From Caenorhabditis remanei (Eukaryota > Nematoda > Chromadorea > Rhabditida > Rhabditidae): a DNA stretch of 64,000 nt. A program made the position numbers and the translations under genes. Shown here piece after piece: positions 1 through 12,516 of the stretch (position 1 is the stretch's first letter; every line of letters begins with the position of its first letter). The stretch covers positions 6,014,001-6,078,000 of the forward strand of contig NC_071328.1 of NCBI RefSeq assembly GCF_010183535.1. Reading direction: 5' to 3'. The notes under the pieces were generated by a model. The model was not told the DNA's origin. It saw only the letters and a program-made list of their open reading frames with translations, and did not search any database.

Positions 1-1055
1 CCTGAGTTTTACGATGGCTAGTCGTAATTCCTGACAGATTGTGACACATTCTCTGGATCACATATGTTGTCCAATTTACCTCTCCTACTCGGAAGAGATT
101 GGTTTTGGACACCGTTGTGAAGAAGACAGTATTTATGTATGACGACTACAATTTGACCTGTTACACTAAGTGCAAATAAGTTTTTGACGGATTTGAATTC
201 TCTGTTTGGTGCTTATCTCACCAATTGTTACCTAATCTGCCATTATTTGAACGAGCGAAAACGTAGAGTGTTTTTCTCGAATTTCCGGTGAGAACTTTGC
301 GCGAATCGACACGAATTCTGGCTCTCACGTTTCTGCTGCCAAGCAACGAGATGATCGCGCCAGACTTCGATTCAATAGCTGAAATTACTGATTACCACAC
401 TGCTTCCCTTTCTCCGAAAAACCAATACTATCCGTAGGTTAAACCAACACTGTCACGCGACATGTCACTCCGTCTTTCCCAGAGAAAATATTCCACCTGC
501 TCGGATTAACACACCAATAATTACTCACGCAAACTATACATTGATGGCAATATTATAGTCAGTCCTCCTCCCACGTATCGACCTGACACAGTTATTTTTC
601 CTCATTTGACCTCAGCTCCTCCTGGTCTCCACCATCTTGCCACATACTGTGATGACACCTTCTCTCCTTCCATTTCTCACTCTCTTTCTGTGAGCTAAAC
701 GGTGAAATGAGGGCGGAGCGAGAGCGAGAGAGTGCGCGAGAACTGTGTGTGGCCAGGTCAAACGTGCTATTATGCAATCAATGGCACTATTTCGCGCGTT
801 TTCTGGAGGGGTGGACCGGTCAGTGACGGACCATATTTTATTTGGTATTGAGTGTTGCATGTCTGCTCAGTATTCCTTTTGCTTTGTCAGAGTGAACTCT
901 CTCGGTTGCATAGCAATCTGTTGATCAGATGTTCCGATGTAACCTGTTATCTATACCAGTGATTTCAGTTATGTTATACCTTTATCTGTTTCGCTTTTAT
1001 CCTTCTCTTCCTTCCTTTTCTCTTCATTTTGTTTTATATTTCCTTTATTCCAGAA
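1..1055. other. Upstream region of the nuclear receptor gene
   Basis: No coding exon is supported here. The stretch holds a GA-rich run near 715-740 (GAGCGAGAGCGAGAGAG) and isolated AGGTCA-type half sites (TGACCT near 605, AGGTCA near 755), which could be promoter elements but are too short to call. A pyrimidine-rich tract runs from about 1000 to a clear TTCCAG acceptor at 1051-1053, which could be a trans-splice site or the end of a 5' UTR intron. Whether an earlier exon lies left of the window cannot be told. Confidence 0.4.
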
Positions 1056-3376
1056 ATGTCACAACCGATGACAGCCGAAGCTATGCAGTATCCCCCGCAT
1101 CATCAGATTCCTCCGGGGTATCCCATGATGAATCCATACGGACAACCGTACATGCAACCAACTGAAATGACTAACTTCGCAGCATCACAATCGTGAGTTT
1201 GTCTGAAAACCCTTCCTCAACTTCATCACCCTTATTTCAGATTCAACCCGGAGATGTTTCAAATGTATATGATGCAGATGAGCCAGCTTAATCAACCACA
1301 GATGCAGCATCCAATGCCCCTGAATCCCATTCAGTCAGTTGAAGCAAAAGTCGAGAGAGATTCGGGAAACGATACGATCTCACCGCCACCTCCGCAGCAA
1401 CAACAACAAATTCATTCAGGGTATGTTCAGAGTTACGCAATGTTTGACAGAGAAGAGCGGCCCCTTTTACTACAGTTCGCCTGTGAAGGGGTCAAATATT
1501 GGTAGAGTAGTGCGCCTGCGACGTGGCAGAGATGCGATCAGGAGTAGAGAGTAAATGACAGGTCAGAAGAGGGACAGACGGATTGGTGGTGACGTAGCAG
1601 ATGGTTGAAGATGAATTAGCAGGGTCTGAGGGATACTGTAGCTATTTATTAAAAAGGTCTCTAATTAGAGTCTAATTTTGAGTTTGAGGCATTTATTGTT
1701 GGCCTAAGATACCAAGCTTTGTAGTACATCTGACAGAGGCGTTCATCAACTTCCTATAACTTTAATCCCGTTAATTCACACTTCATTGTTCTTTTCCACT
1801 TCCACTTAATCCCGTTGTGTCGGCATCTCTTTTGCAAAGGATGCACCGCTTTGAAGACACCGCATTGTGGTAATGGGGTACCTGAGATAGAACGGAAGAC
1901 TTGTAGTAGAATACCACTGCCCTGAAACTTCCAAAAATAAACTTAATTTGAATCTTCATGGGTGCGATCCCGCCCGAATAAGTATCAAACGCGTCACTAA
2001 AACCAATCCAAACAGACGTTACTTCATACAAACCTGTCTACAAAACCGATATAAGTTACAGCACGAACACCCCGACAGTCTCTCCACACTACCCGGATCC
2101 AATGGCACCACAAATGCAGCAACAACAACAACATATGACACCTCATATGACTCCAGTTCCCACACCGAGTCCCGAACAAATTCAGCAAATGAATCAGAAT
2201 AATCAGACACCAACTCAACAAGTGTCTACTTATGCAATCAACAATTTGTTGTCATCTGCAACAACTCAAAATTCGCCACAAGAAGAGGAGAAAGAGGATA
2301 CGTCAGTCCGTCGGAATACACTACCATCAGTCAATCGGAAGCGTCGACCAACGGCTTATGATAGACCAGCAGCTCCTCCGGCTGTTCCACAGAATTTCAC
2401 TGCGAACTATTCTCCAATGATGATGCATAACTTCGCAGCACTGATGGATCCATATCTGAGAAGAGATTTGTGTGCGATATGTGGAGATAGTGCAACCGGA
2501 TATCATTATGGGGTGATCAGTTGTGAAGGATGCAAAGGATTTTTCAGGCGAAGTGTACACAGAAAAGTTGACTATGTTTGTCAGAAAGGAGCGGCTTGTC
2601 AATTCTCGTACGAGAACTGTGCCATGAATCGAGGAGCTCGTACACGTTGTCAAGCGTGTCGATTTAAAAGATGTGTTGAGATGGGAATGAATAAGGATAG
2701 TGTGAAAATGATAGGTAAAGATGAAACGAAGGAAGAATCAACCACGTCGACTACAAAAATGAGTCCTGAAGTCAAGGAACTCGTGGATTCATTCGTTGCT
2801 TCTATGAAGGTCTCTTCCAATTTCACATCTCAAACTCACGCGATCGGAGCAATCAAAAACTTTGTCAAAGAAGTTTCAGCATTGAGTTCAATTTTCACTG
2901 AATTCGATGTTCAAAAAGTTATCGGAGGCATCTTGGCGATCCGTGCTGCATTCACTTTCGATCCGATTTCATTCATTGACAGCCTCAATTTCCATTCGAC
3001 GGTTACTTTACTCCGTACTTGTATCAGAAACTCCGTTTTCAATGATACCGAATTGGCTCTGCTCTCGGGAATTCATATCATGCAAACAATGAATGGAGGA
3101 ATTTCGAAGGTGAGTAAATAATCCCACATGACATAACTAATCCTGTTATGGATATGAGGGCTACAGTATTTACAATAAGACTTATTGTCACAAGAATAGT
3201 TACTGTAAATATTTTCCCAAATTGAATTTGTTTTACCACAAAAATCTGGGGGTTTTTTCCAGAATTTCCCAGTATACTGCCAGGAACTCCGCAATCAGTT
3301 GGCTGAAACTCATCCAAAAGAAGTCGGATTGTACGATCGGTTGATCATGAAATTGGGACCACATCTCAATCAATAA
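1056..3376 (+). CDS. Nuclear hormone receptor (NHR family)
   Basis: Four exons (1056-1192, 1241-1420, 2062-3109, 3263-3376) give 492 residues. This is a DNA-binding transcription factor of the nuclear receptor superfamily acting in the nucleus. The long N-terminal half (about 1-240) is rich in Met, Pro and Gln. The C4 zinc-finger domain starts near residue 243 with the P-box CEGCKGFFRRS and ends with CRFKRC and a basic C-terminal extension. The remaining ~170 residues form a short, divergent ligand-binding region without an obvious AF-2 helix. The second finger is unusual (see findings). The start follows directly on a TTCCAG acceptor. AATAAA overlaps the stop codon. The gene is convergent with the RasGAP gene. 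The family is certain; I cannot name the exact nhr gene (nhr-2 was considered from memory but not established). Confidence 0.88.
1421..2061 (+). other. Intron 2 of the nuclear receptor gene
   Basis: A 641 bp intron with GTATGT donor and TTACAG acceptor. No RNA gene, repeat or conserved exon is visible in it on either strand. Confidence 0.7.
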
Positions 3377-4456
3377 ATTGCAATCTTTTTTTCCGGTTCC
3401 CTCATTCTCTCTTCTCGATACTCAATGTTTTATCGGGTGTGCATTTTTAAACTTCTTCATTCTTTCAATTTTAAAACTCTTCATTCAATTTCTCGTTCGG
3501 GCTCCCTTTTATTAAATTCTGTGATTGTGATAATAAAGATACTCACATTTAATTTGGTTCTTTCTGTGTTCAGAATCTTCTTGAATTGGACATCAGATAG
3601 CCGCGGAATTCAGATTTCCGAATTGTGTTCAGAGTTTCTAGGCTGTTGCGGTCTACCGAATCATTCCAGTAGGCAAGAGTGTTGTTCAAAAAGAAAGAAA
3701 GTCGGGAAAACCGTAAAGTTTTCTTTGGAAATAAATATAAAACACAATTGATCATAATTGGGTATGGTAATGATGAAATGTTACCGGTTTCAGAAAGAGG
3801 GAGAGGAAGGATAAAACTAGACACAAAATGCTCATTGAATGACAGTGAAAAAGAGCAAGATATGGGGGTGGAGTCAGGAGTGAGAAGAGGCGGGGTCAAG
3901 GAATAAAATGGTATCAGTGAGATGAAGGGGATCAGGGATTCTATTTATATTGTACAAATTCAAAGAGAATTTCAGATAGTAAAGGATTTGGGAGAAAGGG
4001 GCGGGGCTTGAGAGTTTTTGGAGTTGACATTTTCACAGAAAAGTCAATACTCTCAAAAGGGGCGTGGCCTAAAAAAGGTTGAAATCTTCTTTCAGAAGAC
4101 GTCATTGTACATAAAACGCGCTTTCAGCCGCATAATACACACATATATGAACGGGTTTAGAATTAGGGGGAATTTAAAGAAAAGGGGGAGGAGTCTATAT
4201 GTTATTTTACAATACTAGGTGAAAAAGGGGACGGGACCCGATCAAATCAGTCTAGTGCTATATAATGGGTAAAGCCGAGCAATAATTTTACATGAACATG
4301 CGATTTTTCATGCTCCGCCCACCCAGAGTTGATTGGGCGGAGTTTTGAAAGAAGTGAATGGGAGGACAAGGTCTATTATTAGGAGAAGGGGCAGGAGGCA
4401 TGAAAATATATAAGGAGGCAGATAAAACTTGGGTGAATCATATTTTCTTTTCTATT
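3377..4456. other. Intergenic region between convergent NHR and RasGAP genes
   Basis: Holds both 3' UTRs. A second AATAAA lies near 3530 for the plus-strand gene. Several GGGGCGGGGC or GGGGCGTGGC boxes occur near 4000-4070, and a short hairpin is formed by GCTCCGCCC (about 4313) and GGGCGGAG (about 4335). No coding potential is seen. Confidence 0.5.
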
Positions 4457-7400
4457 CTATAATTGATGAAGACGAACGAGTTCGAGAACAGCGACTGGAA
4501 GATGGACGTCTTCAGATGATGACGTGGTGGACGTTCCAGACGATCCAGAAGAAGTTGTTCGAATTGTGAGAGAATGTGCAATAATGTAGGAGAGACATGA
4601 GATCCATTCGGTATGAATTTCATCGGGTTGAGTGATGAGTGGATCTTCAGATTCGGATGGCTGCTGGAATAGAAATTCAAGATTAACAGCTATTTCTTTT
4701 ATGAATCTCACCTGATCAATCAAAATAATCAATCTATCAAACATCCTTCGTATCGTATTCGCAGCCGGTGTCAACGTGTCACTCGGACTTTGGGAAGCAG
4801 CCGAATTCGCCGAAATCTGTACATTTTTCGCGATTTGACTACCGACTCCCGTATTCAATGTCGAGAAAACTATTGGATTCAGAACACGAAGAATCAGAAG
4901 AGCACTCAACGTTCGCTTCACCAGATGACGTTCATCATCTCCAAAACGATGACGTGCGCACTCGGCAGCGATTGTAAGAAGACGTGTCGCCAATGGGATA
5001 GTCAGAAGACGTTGATCGACAAAAGTGACGAGTTGTTCGACAGCCGATTCCAAATTTCCAGTGTTATTGGATTTGAGGGATTGACAAAATTGTGAATTTT
5101 CGAGAAGGAATTCGTCGAATGGAGTTTTGAACAGATGTCGAAGGCATTGAGTTATGATTCCAGTAGCCAATGAATCCTTTCGGAAGACATCTTCTGGAGT
5201 TGATGTGGTGAGAACATCGCTGATTACTCGTCTACAATTTTTTTTTCAGATCAGAGATACTTGAGACAACTAACCTAATAACAGGACTCATAAATTGTGG
5301 ATTGAGTGCATACAAATGTGAGATACACGAGTACATAAATTGCTTCAGATGAGGTGGAAGTACTTGTGATGGGCATGACAAGAGGGATGTTGGTGATTCT
5401 CTGAAAATATTATTGATGAAATCAGAGATCTATTACAGCCATAATCCCTTTATACCTAATCATCTCCAACATTGGTTTATACCGATCTAACGGCAACACT
5501 GGACATCGAGTTCTCTGAGCACGGAACACGAAACCGGCAGTCTCGACAGTTTGTTGGAAGACGCTTTCATTGTTCTCGTTGAGACAAACGGTTACTGTAG
5601 TTCCACAAGACCGTCCTTTCTTGCCAGCAGATGAATGACTCATTATTGAAAGTTGAATATTTGTGCTGCATGTTGGAATACATCTGAAAACAAGATTGTC
5701 TGTCTGTGTGTCTGTCATCTAGTTCACTTACGGAATCACAAATTTCGAGTCAATCACAACTGTCGGTAACTCGTTTGGTCCCTTGTTTCCAGCAGGTGCA
5801 AATGAATTCGAAGTGCCCACTCTGACACCATTCAGTGACACATTGGCAGAGTACAGATTGTCCGGTTTGAGAGATTCCGATCGAAATTTATCAATTTCAA
5901 CCGAGAGAAACGAGACTTGTGAGTTGGGATCTCCGACTGATATCGTTCCTTGAAGCATCGGAGGTGGAACGTCCTGATAGATTGTACGACTTCTGAAAAT
6001 TGATAGAAATTAGAGAAATGATTTTCAACAGTTCTCACCTCAACATTCGAACCCATTTCAAGAACGTGGTGAACGGACGGAAACATAGATAAAGTGCCGA
6101 TTGCGATGGGAATGAAGGCGAGAGGAACAGACATCCGTCGGCCGAGAAGACAGTTTCATCCAACCAAAACATTGTACACGTCGATAGATCTAGCTGTTGA
6201 CGTAGTTTTGATCCCTGCAAAATCGAAACATTAAAGTTTCCAACTGATCAATTCAGGTGAAATACCATAGAATCGAACACCGATAGTTGTGATGATCCCC
6301 CAGGAATATCGGATAATGTCAACCAACAGTCTTTCCAACTCTTTTCTTCTCGGGCTGAAAAATTTGAATATTTTGATATTAAAACACTCAACCTACATTT
6401 TCTGAGGGCAACAGTCGATGCGACGGTGGTACTACTCGTCTCCACGTGATCGTTGACGTCTTCATAGTTGAATCGGTCGAGCTGGAAATACGAAATCTGA
6501 GAGAAACTACTCAATAGTTTACCTGATTTTCACAACAGATCAAACTATATACAATTCAAAACTCTGAAACATCCAACTAACCAAGTTCTCGGGTATCCCA
6601 GTGGATACAGTATTCGCTGGAGATGGCATTGCAGTCGACGTGGAATTCGATGTGGCTGCAGTTGTAGCTGTCAAAAATGAAGAAGAGGCGGAAGCGAGTG
6701 CTGTGTCGATTGACGTGCCACGGAACATACGACGCGTTTTCTGGAAACAAAAATTGTAGGTTGAAAACGAGAGATTTCTAGTTTTGCATCAGTTATAAAT
6801 CTTGCAGTTTTAGTCTTCCGTGGGACCCGGAAATTATAGAAAAACGTGTGTTTCATCACATCCCGTTTTCCCATCCATACATATTTCAGACGTGTTGAAA
6901 CGAAAAACTAGAATTAGCAAAATCTATTTTAGGATGAAAATGATATTGATACTCAAAAAGAAGTTCATTAAATTTAAATATTATCGAGCGTCACAAAAAA
7001 TTTACAAAATGAAACAATAAATGAAAATAGATCACCAGTGACCTCTTTTTGACCCAGCGGGTGATGACGTGGCCGGGAGGTCAGGTAGGTCAAATAGATG
7101 TTTCTACGTAAACTTTTTTTCTAGGTCCACGTTTTTTTTCTAGAAATGTCAGCTGCTTCTACCGTATAATAAGCTAAAAATGCAGAAGAATCTAGGAGAA
7201 AAAGAAAAGAAAAACATAAGAACAATAAAGAGAAGGAGCTCAAATAAACAACTCAAATAAATGTCAAGTGTCCATTTCCAGTGGGCGGGAGGAATGAACG
7301 GAAAAAACCATTTTATGGTTATTGAAGGTCAATTTTGGAGGTTTTTTCTAGATTTCATTTTATAAATATCTTTGTCTTACCCATTTCTTGGCTAGAAATC

Positions 7401-9824
7401 TACGCATAGAGGCTCTATCAGGGACACGAAATGAAATGGATTGATACGCTTTTTTTCCAGAAAATATGAATTACCAAGAAATCTACAAAAGGGAAATGTG
7501 AAAAGTAATGGGATATTCTTGGAAAATCACATATTACTTTCTTGATGTTGGTCACGAAAGGTTTCAGAAAGGCCAGAGAGTTTTGTTGCTCACGAGATGC
7601 CAGATGGAATGGGACAGGTGGAAAATGCAGAAAAGTTGCAATAGGAATTCTAGAAATTTGAAAGGAGAGGTGACGTTTCAGAAATGTGCATAAAATTGGA
7701 ACAGGTAGAATTCTGAATATTTGAAAACTTACAAATCGAATATACCCCATACTGAATCTTCTATCAAACGGTGGTGGTACCGCTCGTCTAGGTTGCATGA
7801 CGTTGAATTGTGTTTCAATAGAAAATAAGAGCAGAAATAAGAGTAGAAAAAGACAGTAGATGAGATGAGATGTCACTTTTGTTGCCCATTTTTTGAAGGA
7901 TTCGTTTCAATTTCTTTCTGTTTCCTCCCCTTCTTACGCTTGATTAATATACCTCTTTTTTCTTTTATTTCACACATTTTGAGAGAGTGGAATAAGCAGA
8001 AGAGGAGATATTTGATATGGACGAGTAGAAGGCGTAAAGGAAATGAAATTGAGTTTTTTAAGGAACTATTTGATTATTATTGCTTTGGATCCGAAATTCC
8101 CTTATTTCAGAACAGAATAATTTGATGTAGCGCATATCAATATCAACTGTATGTAGTTCATCGATAAATTTACCTCCTTTCTATCCCTCAAAATATCATC
8201 ATATTGACTACTGCTCATTGCTATCATCGTCGGATCAGTAACTACAGGCCATCGTACTTCTGCAGTTGATCTTCGTGAAGACTTCCGTTGATTCTTCACA
8301 CATACTGCATGTGTCAGACGAACTCCACCGGAAATAGCCCGATCGCAGTATCTAAAGTTACAGAAAAATAAGAAATGTAGGTCAAGCTTTCTGATTTTCA
8401 AACTAATTTTCCTTAGTTTTAAGCCCAAAACTTTACCTAGTCAGCACATGTCCAATAGTAGGAAAAGGTCTGCCAGCCAAACAGAAGCCTCTCGATGGTG
8501 ATCCAACAATCAGAAATTTCTCGACTAAATCGAATTGTGTTTTGACTAGAAGTGCATATGTATCAGTTCCTTTTGATGATCGACGTAGAAGAAATGTGCC
8601 AATTGGATTATATTGAACCATATCTGTGGATACTGTATCGTAGAAATATGGTAGATCGGCGAGATCGTCAACGTCCGAGATCTGTAATTTCAAGTCGAGT
8701 TGCCTACAGTTGGACTGTGAACTGTTTTTGTGCCGTATGCTCACATTTTTAGATACAAAATACCATTTTTTCGATAAAAAATACACACTCTCATACCAAT
8801 GGTTCCAAATGTGATTTCAATATTATTCCAACTGTTCCATTTGTCTCATTTCGTCCCAACATCCATCCGAGTTCATCTGTATCACATAATGTCAATATAT
8901 CACCGATTTCAGCGCTCAGTTCATCAACATCGCGTCGTTCGAAACTTCGCAAACACAAATATTTACTCTCGATTATTTCCTGAAACTAATTATTATTTTT
9001 TTAATAGAAAATTGATTCAACAAACTCCATTAATTGGCATAATTCCTCCTTTTCGAATCGGAAAAAGTGCTGGTTTGAAGAATTCCACGATATCCCGAAG
9101 GGTGTCGTATCGTTTTCCTTCGAAAAAATAGTGAGGCGATGTTAGTTGACGGATTCTGAAAAAATTAAGTTATGATGTTTATACTACAGCAAACTTACGG
9201 CATATGTTTCGGATATCCGTCCTGATCTAGAATTGATAGATAAAACCGAGTAGGGCCGGTTTGGCGGACTAGAAATGCTCCTGGTGTTGTGCCCTGAAAG
9301 TTATAATACATTTGGAAAGTTTTTGAAAGTTATAAAGAATCTATTACTAAGCTACACAAACAAGTCAACGAAAACCGTTTTTCTTACTGTTTTCTGCTTG
9401 AAAATGACTGATTTTTGAGCATTTTCTCTTTTTTTTAACTGCCAAACCTGAAGCAAATGATTGGCATCATGTTCGTTTAATTCCCCATGGTACCACACAT
9501 CTTTGGCGGTAATGTCAGCCGGTCGGGTGTCGTTGTGAGTCTGGAAAAAAAAGAACATGAAAAATGTATTTTCGGGGATTTTGGGGAGGAAAAGAAAGAC
9601 TTTTTTTGAATATTTTTGTAGTTTAAAGGAGAATTTAAAAGTATTGGAATAGGATTTTTCAGACGAACAAACTCGAATGATTCCTACAACTCTATTCTGC
9701 AGAAATTTTCAGATTTTTTCAATCAAGAGTGTCTTTGAAACTTTATTGACTTTTTCGCACTTACTTTCGAGAATGACGGTCCTTCCGTGCTGCTGTTAGG
9801 TGTGCTGTTTTCGCTTGAGTGCAT
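4457..9824 (-). CDS. gap-3: p120-type Ras GTPase-activating protein (SH2-SH3-SH2-PH-C2-RasGAP)
   Basis: Sixteen exons: 9824-9765, 9540-9448, 9293-9199, 9155-9026, 8979-8797, 8681-8437, 8351-8174, 6740-6582, 6481-6397, 6354-6266, 6214-6039, 5992-5732, 5683-5456, 5400-5275, 5231-4712, 4663-4457; all phases close, giving 944 residues. The protein should accelerate GTP hydrolysis by Ras after recruitment to phosphotyrosine sites at the membrane. Domains in order: SH2 (about 30-126, FLVR), SH3 (127-187), second SH2 (about 190-270, FLLR), linker, PH (about 410-498), C2 (about 505-650), RasGAP (about 650-930). The GAP part keeps the arginine finger in VFRKDSLATG (Arg720) and the FLR-equivalent LILRVLNPIV (Arg818). 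This architecture defines vertebrate RASA1, and C. elegans GAP-3 is its worm counterpart. Human RASA1 is about 100 residues longer. The last intron (48 nt) is in frame and stop-free, so it could be retained. Confidence 0.9.
6741..8173 (-). other. gap-3: Large intron 7 of the RasGAP gene
   Basis: A 1.43 kb intron separating the SH2-SH3-SH2 exons from the PH-C2-GAP exons. It holds a possible alternative first exon around 7735-7801 (see findings). Otherwise it is AT-rich sequence without recognisable RNA genes. Confidence 0.6.
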
Positions 9825-12308
9825 AATTACTCATTTGCACCTGAAAATACGGAAGAAATTGTGTTTTTATTCAAAGAAAACATTATAGAAGTGAGAAAAA
9901 CAAATGGAAACAATTGTTTTAAACAACATCAAATTCTAAAAACCTGCAGAAAAGGGATGTGCATTTTCGGGCAGATGTGTTTGCAGAATATGGGGAAGAA
10001 CTTGGAGGGAATTTCAAATTTTGGGAGAAATGGAATTGTTTTTTCACGAAAATTTTCAGGTTTTGCAGGTGTTTCAATTGAAAAAAATTGAAAAATGGAA
10101 ATTCACAGAGAAATGACATTGAACAGGAAACGAGTCTACTAATTTGAAAATTCCACACAGCCTAATAAGGAAATCGGGAATTCGAGCTCTCGATGTTTTC
10201 TGTAGTCTCTCAAATGTTTTCAATAGATTTCCGCTAGTTTCGAACGTTTTAGACAATTTAAAACAGTTTAAACAAAAAAACCAAAAGTTTTAAGTGGAAA
10301 ATTTTCAAATAAAAGTGATAATAAAATGTGTAGAAACGAGAAAAGAAGCAGAGATGGCATATTATTACACCCACGCATCGTTTCTCTTCTTTTCTTTCTT
10401 CTTCTTCAATTCACCACACCCCGATCACTTTACTCTCACTGTCTGCGCCTCTTCACTCGGATCACTCTATCTCTGACTGTCTACGTCTCTTGGGTCGCCA
10501 GAGCTCTCTCCTCATTTCTGTTCTTTTTCTGTTCCCCGCGGGGACTCTCGGAGCACCGGAAGTTAGGAGAAGAAGAGGGTGGGACCATGTGGATTGGGTG
10601 TGATGAAGAACACAGAGAGTATGGGAATGGAAGAGACTTGACAGAGAAAAAAGTGAGATTTAGGCTGAAAATTTTCAAGTTGAAAGGTGTTGAGGGTCAT
10701 GTGAAAAAAGCGATGATAGATAACATGTGATAATGAACATTTTCAATTTTGTGAACTGGTTTTTTGTTAATTTTTGGGAAAAGATGGGAAGTGCGCTCTA
10801 TTCAGAAATCGTAAAAAATTGAAAGTCAACAGTGGAGCGCGCTTGCGATAGAATGTTTTTTGAAAAAAAGTCGGAAACTGATGAAAATTGTGAGAAAAAA
10901 TGTAATTATGATCAGTATTAAGAGTTAATCGAAAAGTTGGAAACAGAAAGAAAATTGGATGGAGAATTCAATTAATTTTCCTCCTATTTATACACATAAT
11001 CGCACATAGCCAACTGTTTCTATTCTTTTTTCGTTTTTTCTGAATTGAATAAAATAAATTCAAGTTTGAGGCATTATGAGTTTTCCAATCATAGTTTTGC
11101 TTTCCCGCCTCAATTTTTACAAGTATTTACAGTAAAAGGTTTCATAAAAGTTTTTGAGTTTTTTGAGTTTCCTTTCGAGGTCAATTTCAAATTTGGTTAA
11201 ACTTTCTTAGACGGCTACAGTAAGAATTTATTCATTTTGAACTTCTCTGCGAGACCCACTGAGCAGTCTTCTCTTGAAAAAAAACATCTGGAAATTCAAA
11301 TTTTTTAAAGAAAAATTAATGAAATTAAAAGGTTTTCAAAGGTTATAAAATTCACCTGTTTTCCTTTTAATTTTCAGATTCCAAACTCCTAAAAACTCCG
11401 CCAAAAAGTACTCTACAAATGGAAAAAGTAACAAAAAACTCGCATCCGCTCATCCAAATAAAAGTCAAAAACCCTTTTTTGTCTTCCCCAAATATCTGCG
11501 TCTCTATCAAAAATCTGTTTTTTCTTCTTCATTTTCCAGTAAAAAGGTCCCAAAGAAGTTGCCCTTTTCTGGTCCCTCCACTCAATTTTTTCCACTCATT
11601 TCTCCTTTTTTTTCCGCTTCCTCGATAGAGTTTGTGATCTCTAGAAGATGGAAAAAAATGGGGAAAAAGTTTTCGAAAAGGGAAAAATCTCATACATAAT
11701 CGATGTAGATTTTCAAGTTTTTTTTTTTCAATTTTTCCATTTTCTTGACTCGAAAAAGTGCTGGATTCCTAGTTCCGGAGATTTCCAGTTTCCCGGATTC
11801 CTTCTATGATATCCCACATCGTGAAATTTCTGATTCCGTTATTTCAGTCCTACGTGAATTCGAGTTTTTTGTGTTTTCATCCCTCCAAAATCTGGAATTG
11901 TTTTTTCTTATTTGTTTCCAATTCAAAGTTAATTTGCACCTGAATTGCATTGCATAGTTCTGATATACTGAGCACCCAGATATAAGAAAAAAGTATTTCT
12001 CTCACGTACACCTGGGACTTTGTTTCGATGTTTCTTCTATTCCACTATTTGAACCATGTAGAGATGCAAATACGCTCTATTGATAGTTTAAAATCTTCAA
12101 AAAAGCAATTAACAACAGGTCGCTCTGCTGTAAAGTTGAGCTTTCTGGATACAATTATTTTGGATTTTATCCGCTTCTAGAGAAGGACTGAAGTGATAGT
12201 TTTTATTGCAGATTTCGATATTTCGGAAAATTCAAAAGAACGTTTATTATAGACGCAAATGCCAAAAAATCGCTAGACACGTCACAATTCTTGTTCTCCT
12301 GAGTCAAA

Positions 12309-12516
12309 AGGAGCTTTGGTAGAAGAGTTTTTCCACGCGGCAGTGTTGTCCTCTCGGACATGGTTTTTTCTCAATTCCTCGTTTCATAGAAAAAAAAACT
12401 ACGAAAAATAGAAAACAAATACGAAAATTTGTTAGAAAAGCGGAAAAGAGAGGAATTGAGCAAAAATCTTGTCCGAGAGGACTACACGGGAAAAAACTCT
12501 TCCACCAAAGCTCCTG
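12309..12516. repeat. Foldback (inverted-repeat) element
   Basis: Imperfect arms: GGAGCTTTGGTAGAAGAG near 12310 pairs with CTCTTCCACCAAAGCTCC near 12497-12514. Further in, GTCCTCTCGGACA near 12350 and the mirrored TGTCCGAGAGGAC near 12470, then TCAATTCCTC and GAGGAATTGA, also pair. The AT-rich centre does not pair. The structure is that of a non-autonomous MITE; no open frame is present. Confidence 0.75.

Noticed and set aside
7418..7876. Hydrophobic open frame with an RF-type ending (FSMGYIRF), suggestive of a neuropeptide precursor
   Set aside because: There is no ATG before the hydrophobic run in that frame and no Gly for amidation after the Phe. The stretch is better explained as part of an alternative RasGAP first exon, or noncoding.
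10326..10730. 134-codon open frame in the gene-poor region
   Set aside because: Low-complexity Phe/Leu/Ser-rich, with no splice partners or family resemblance.
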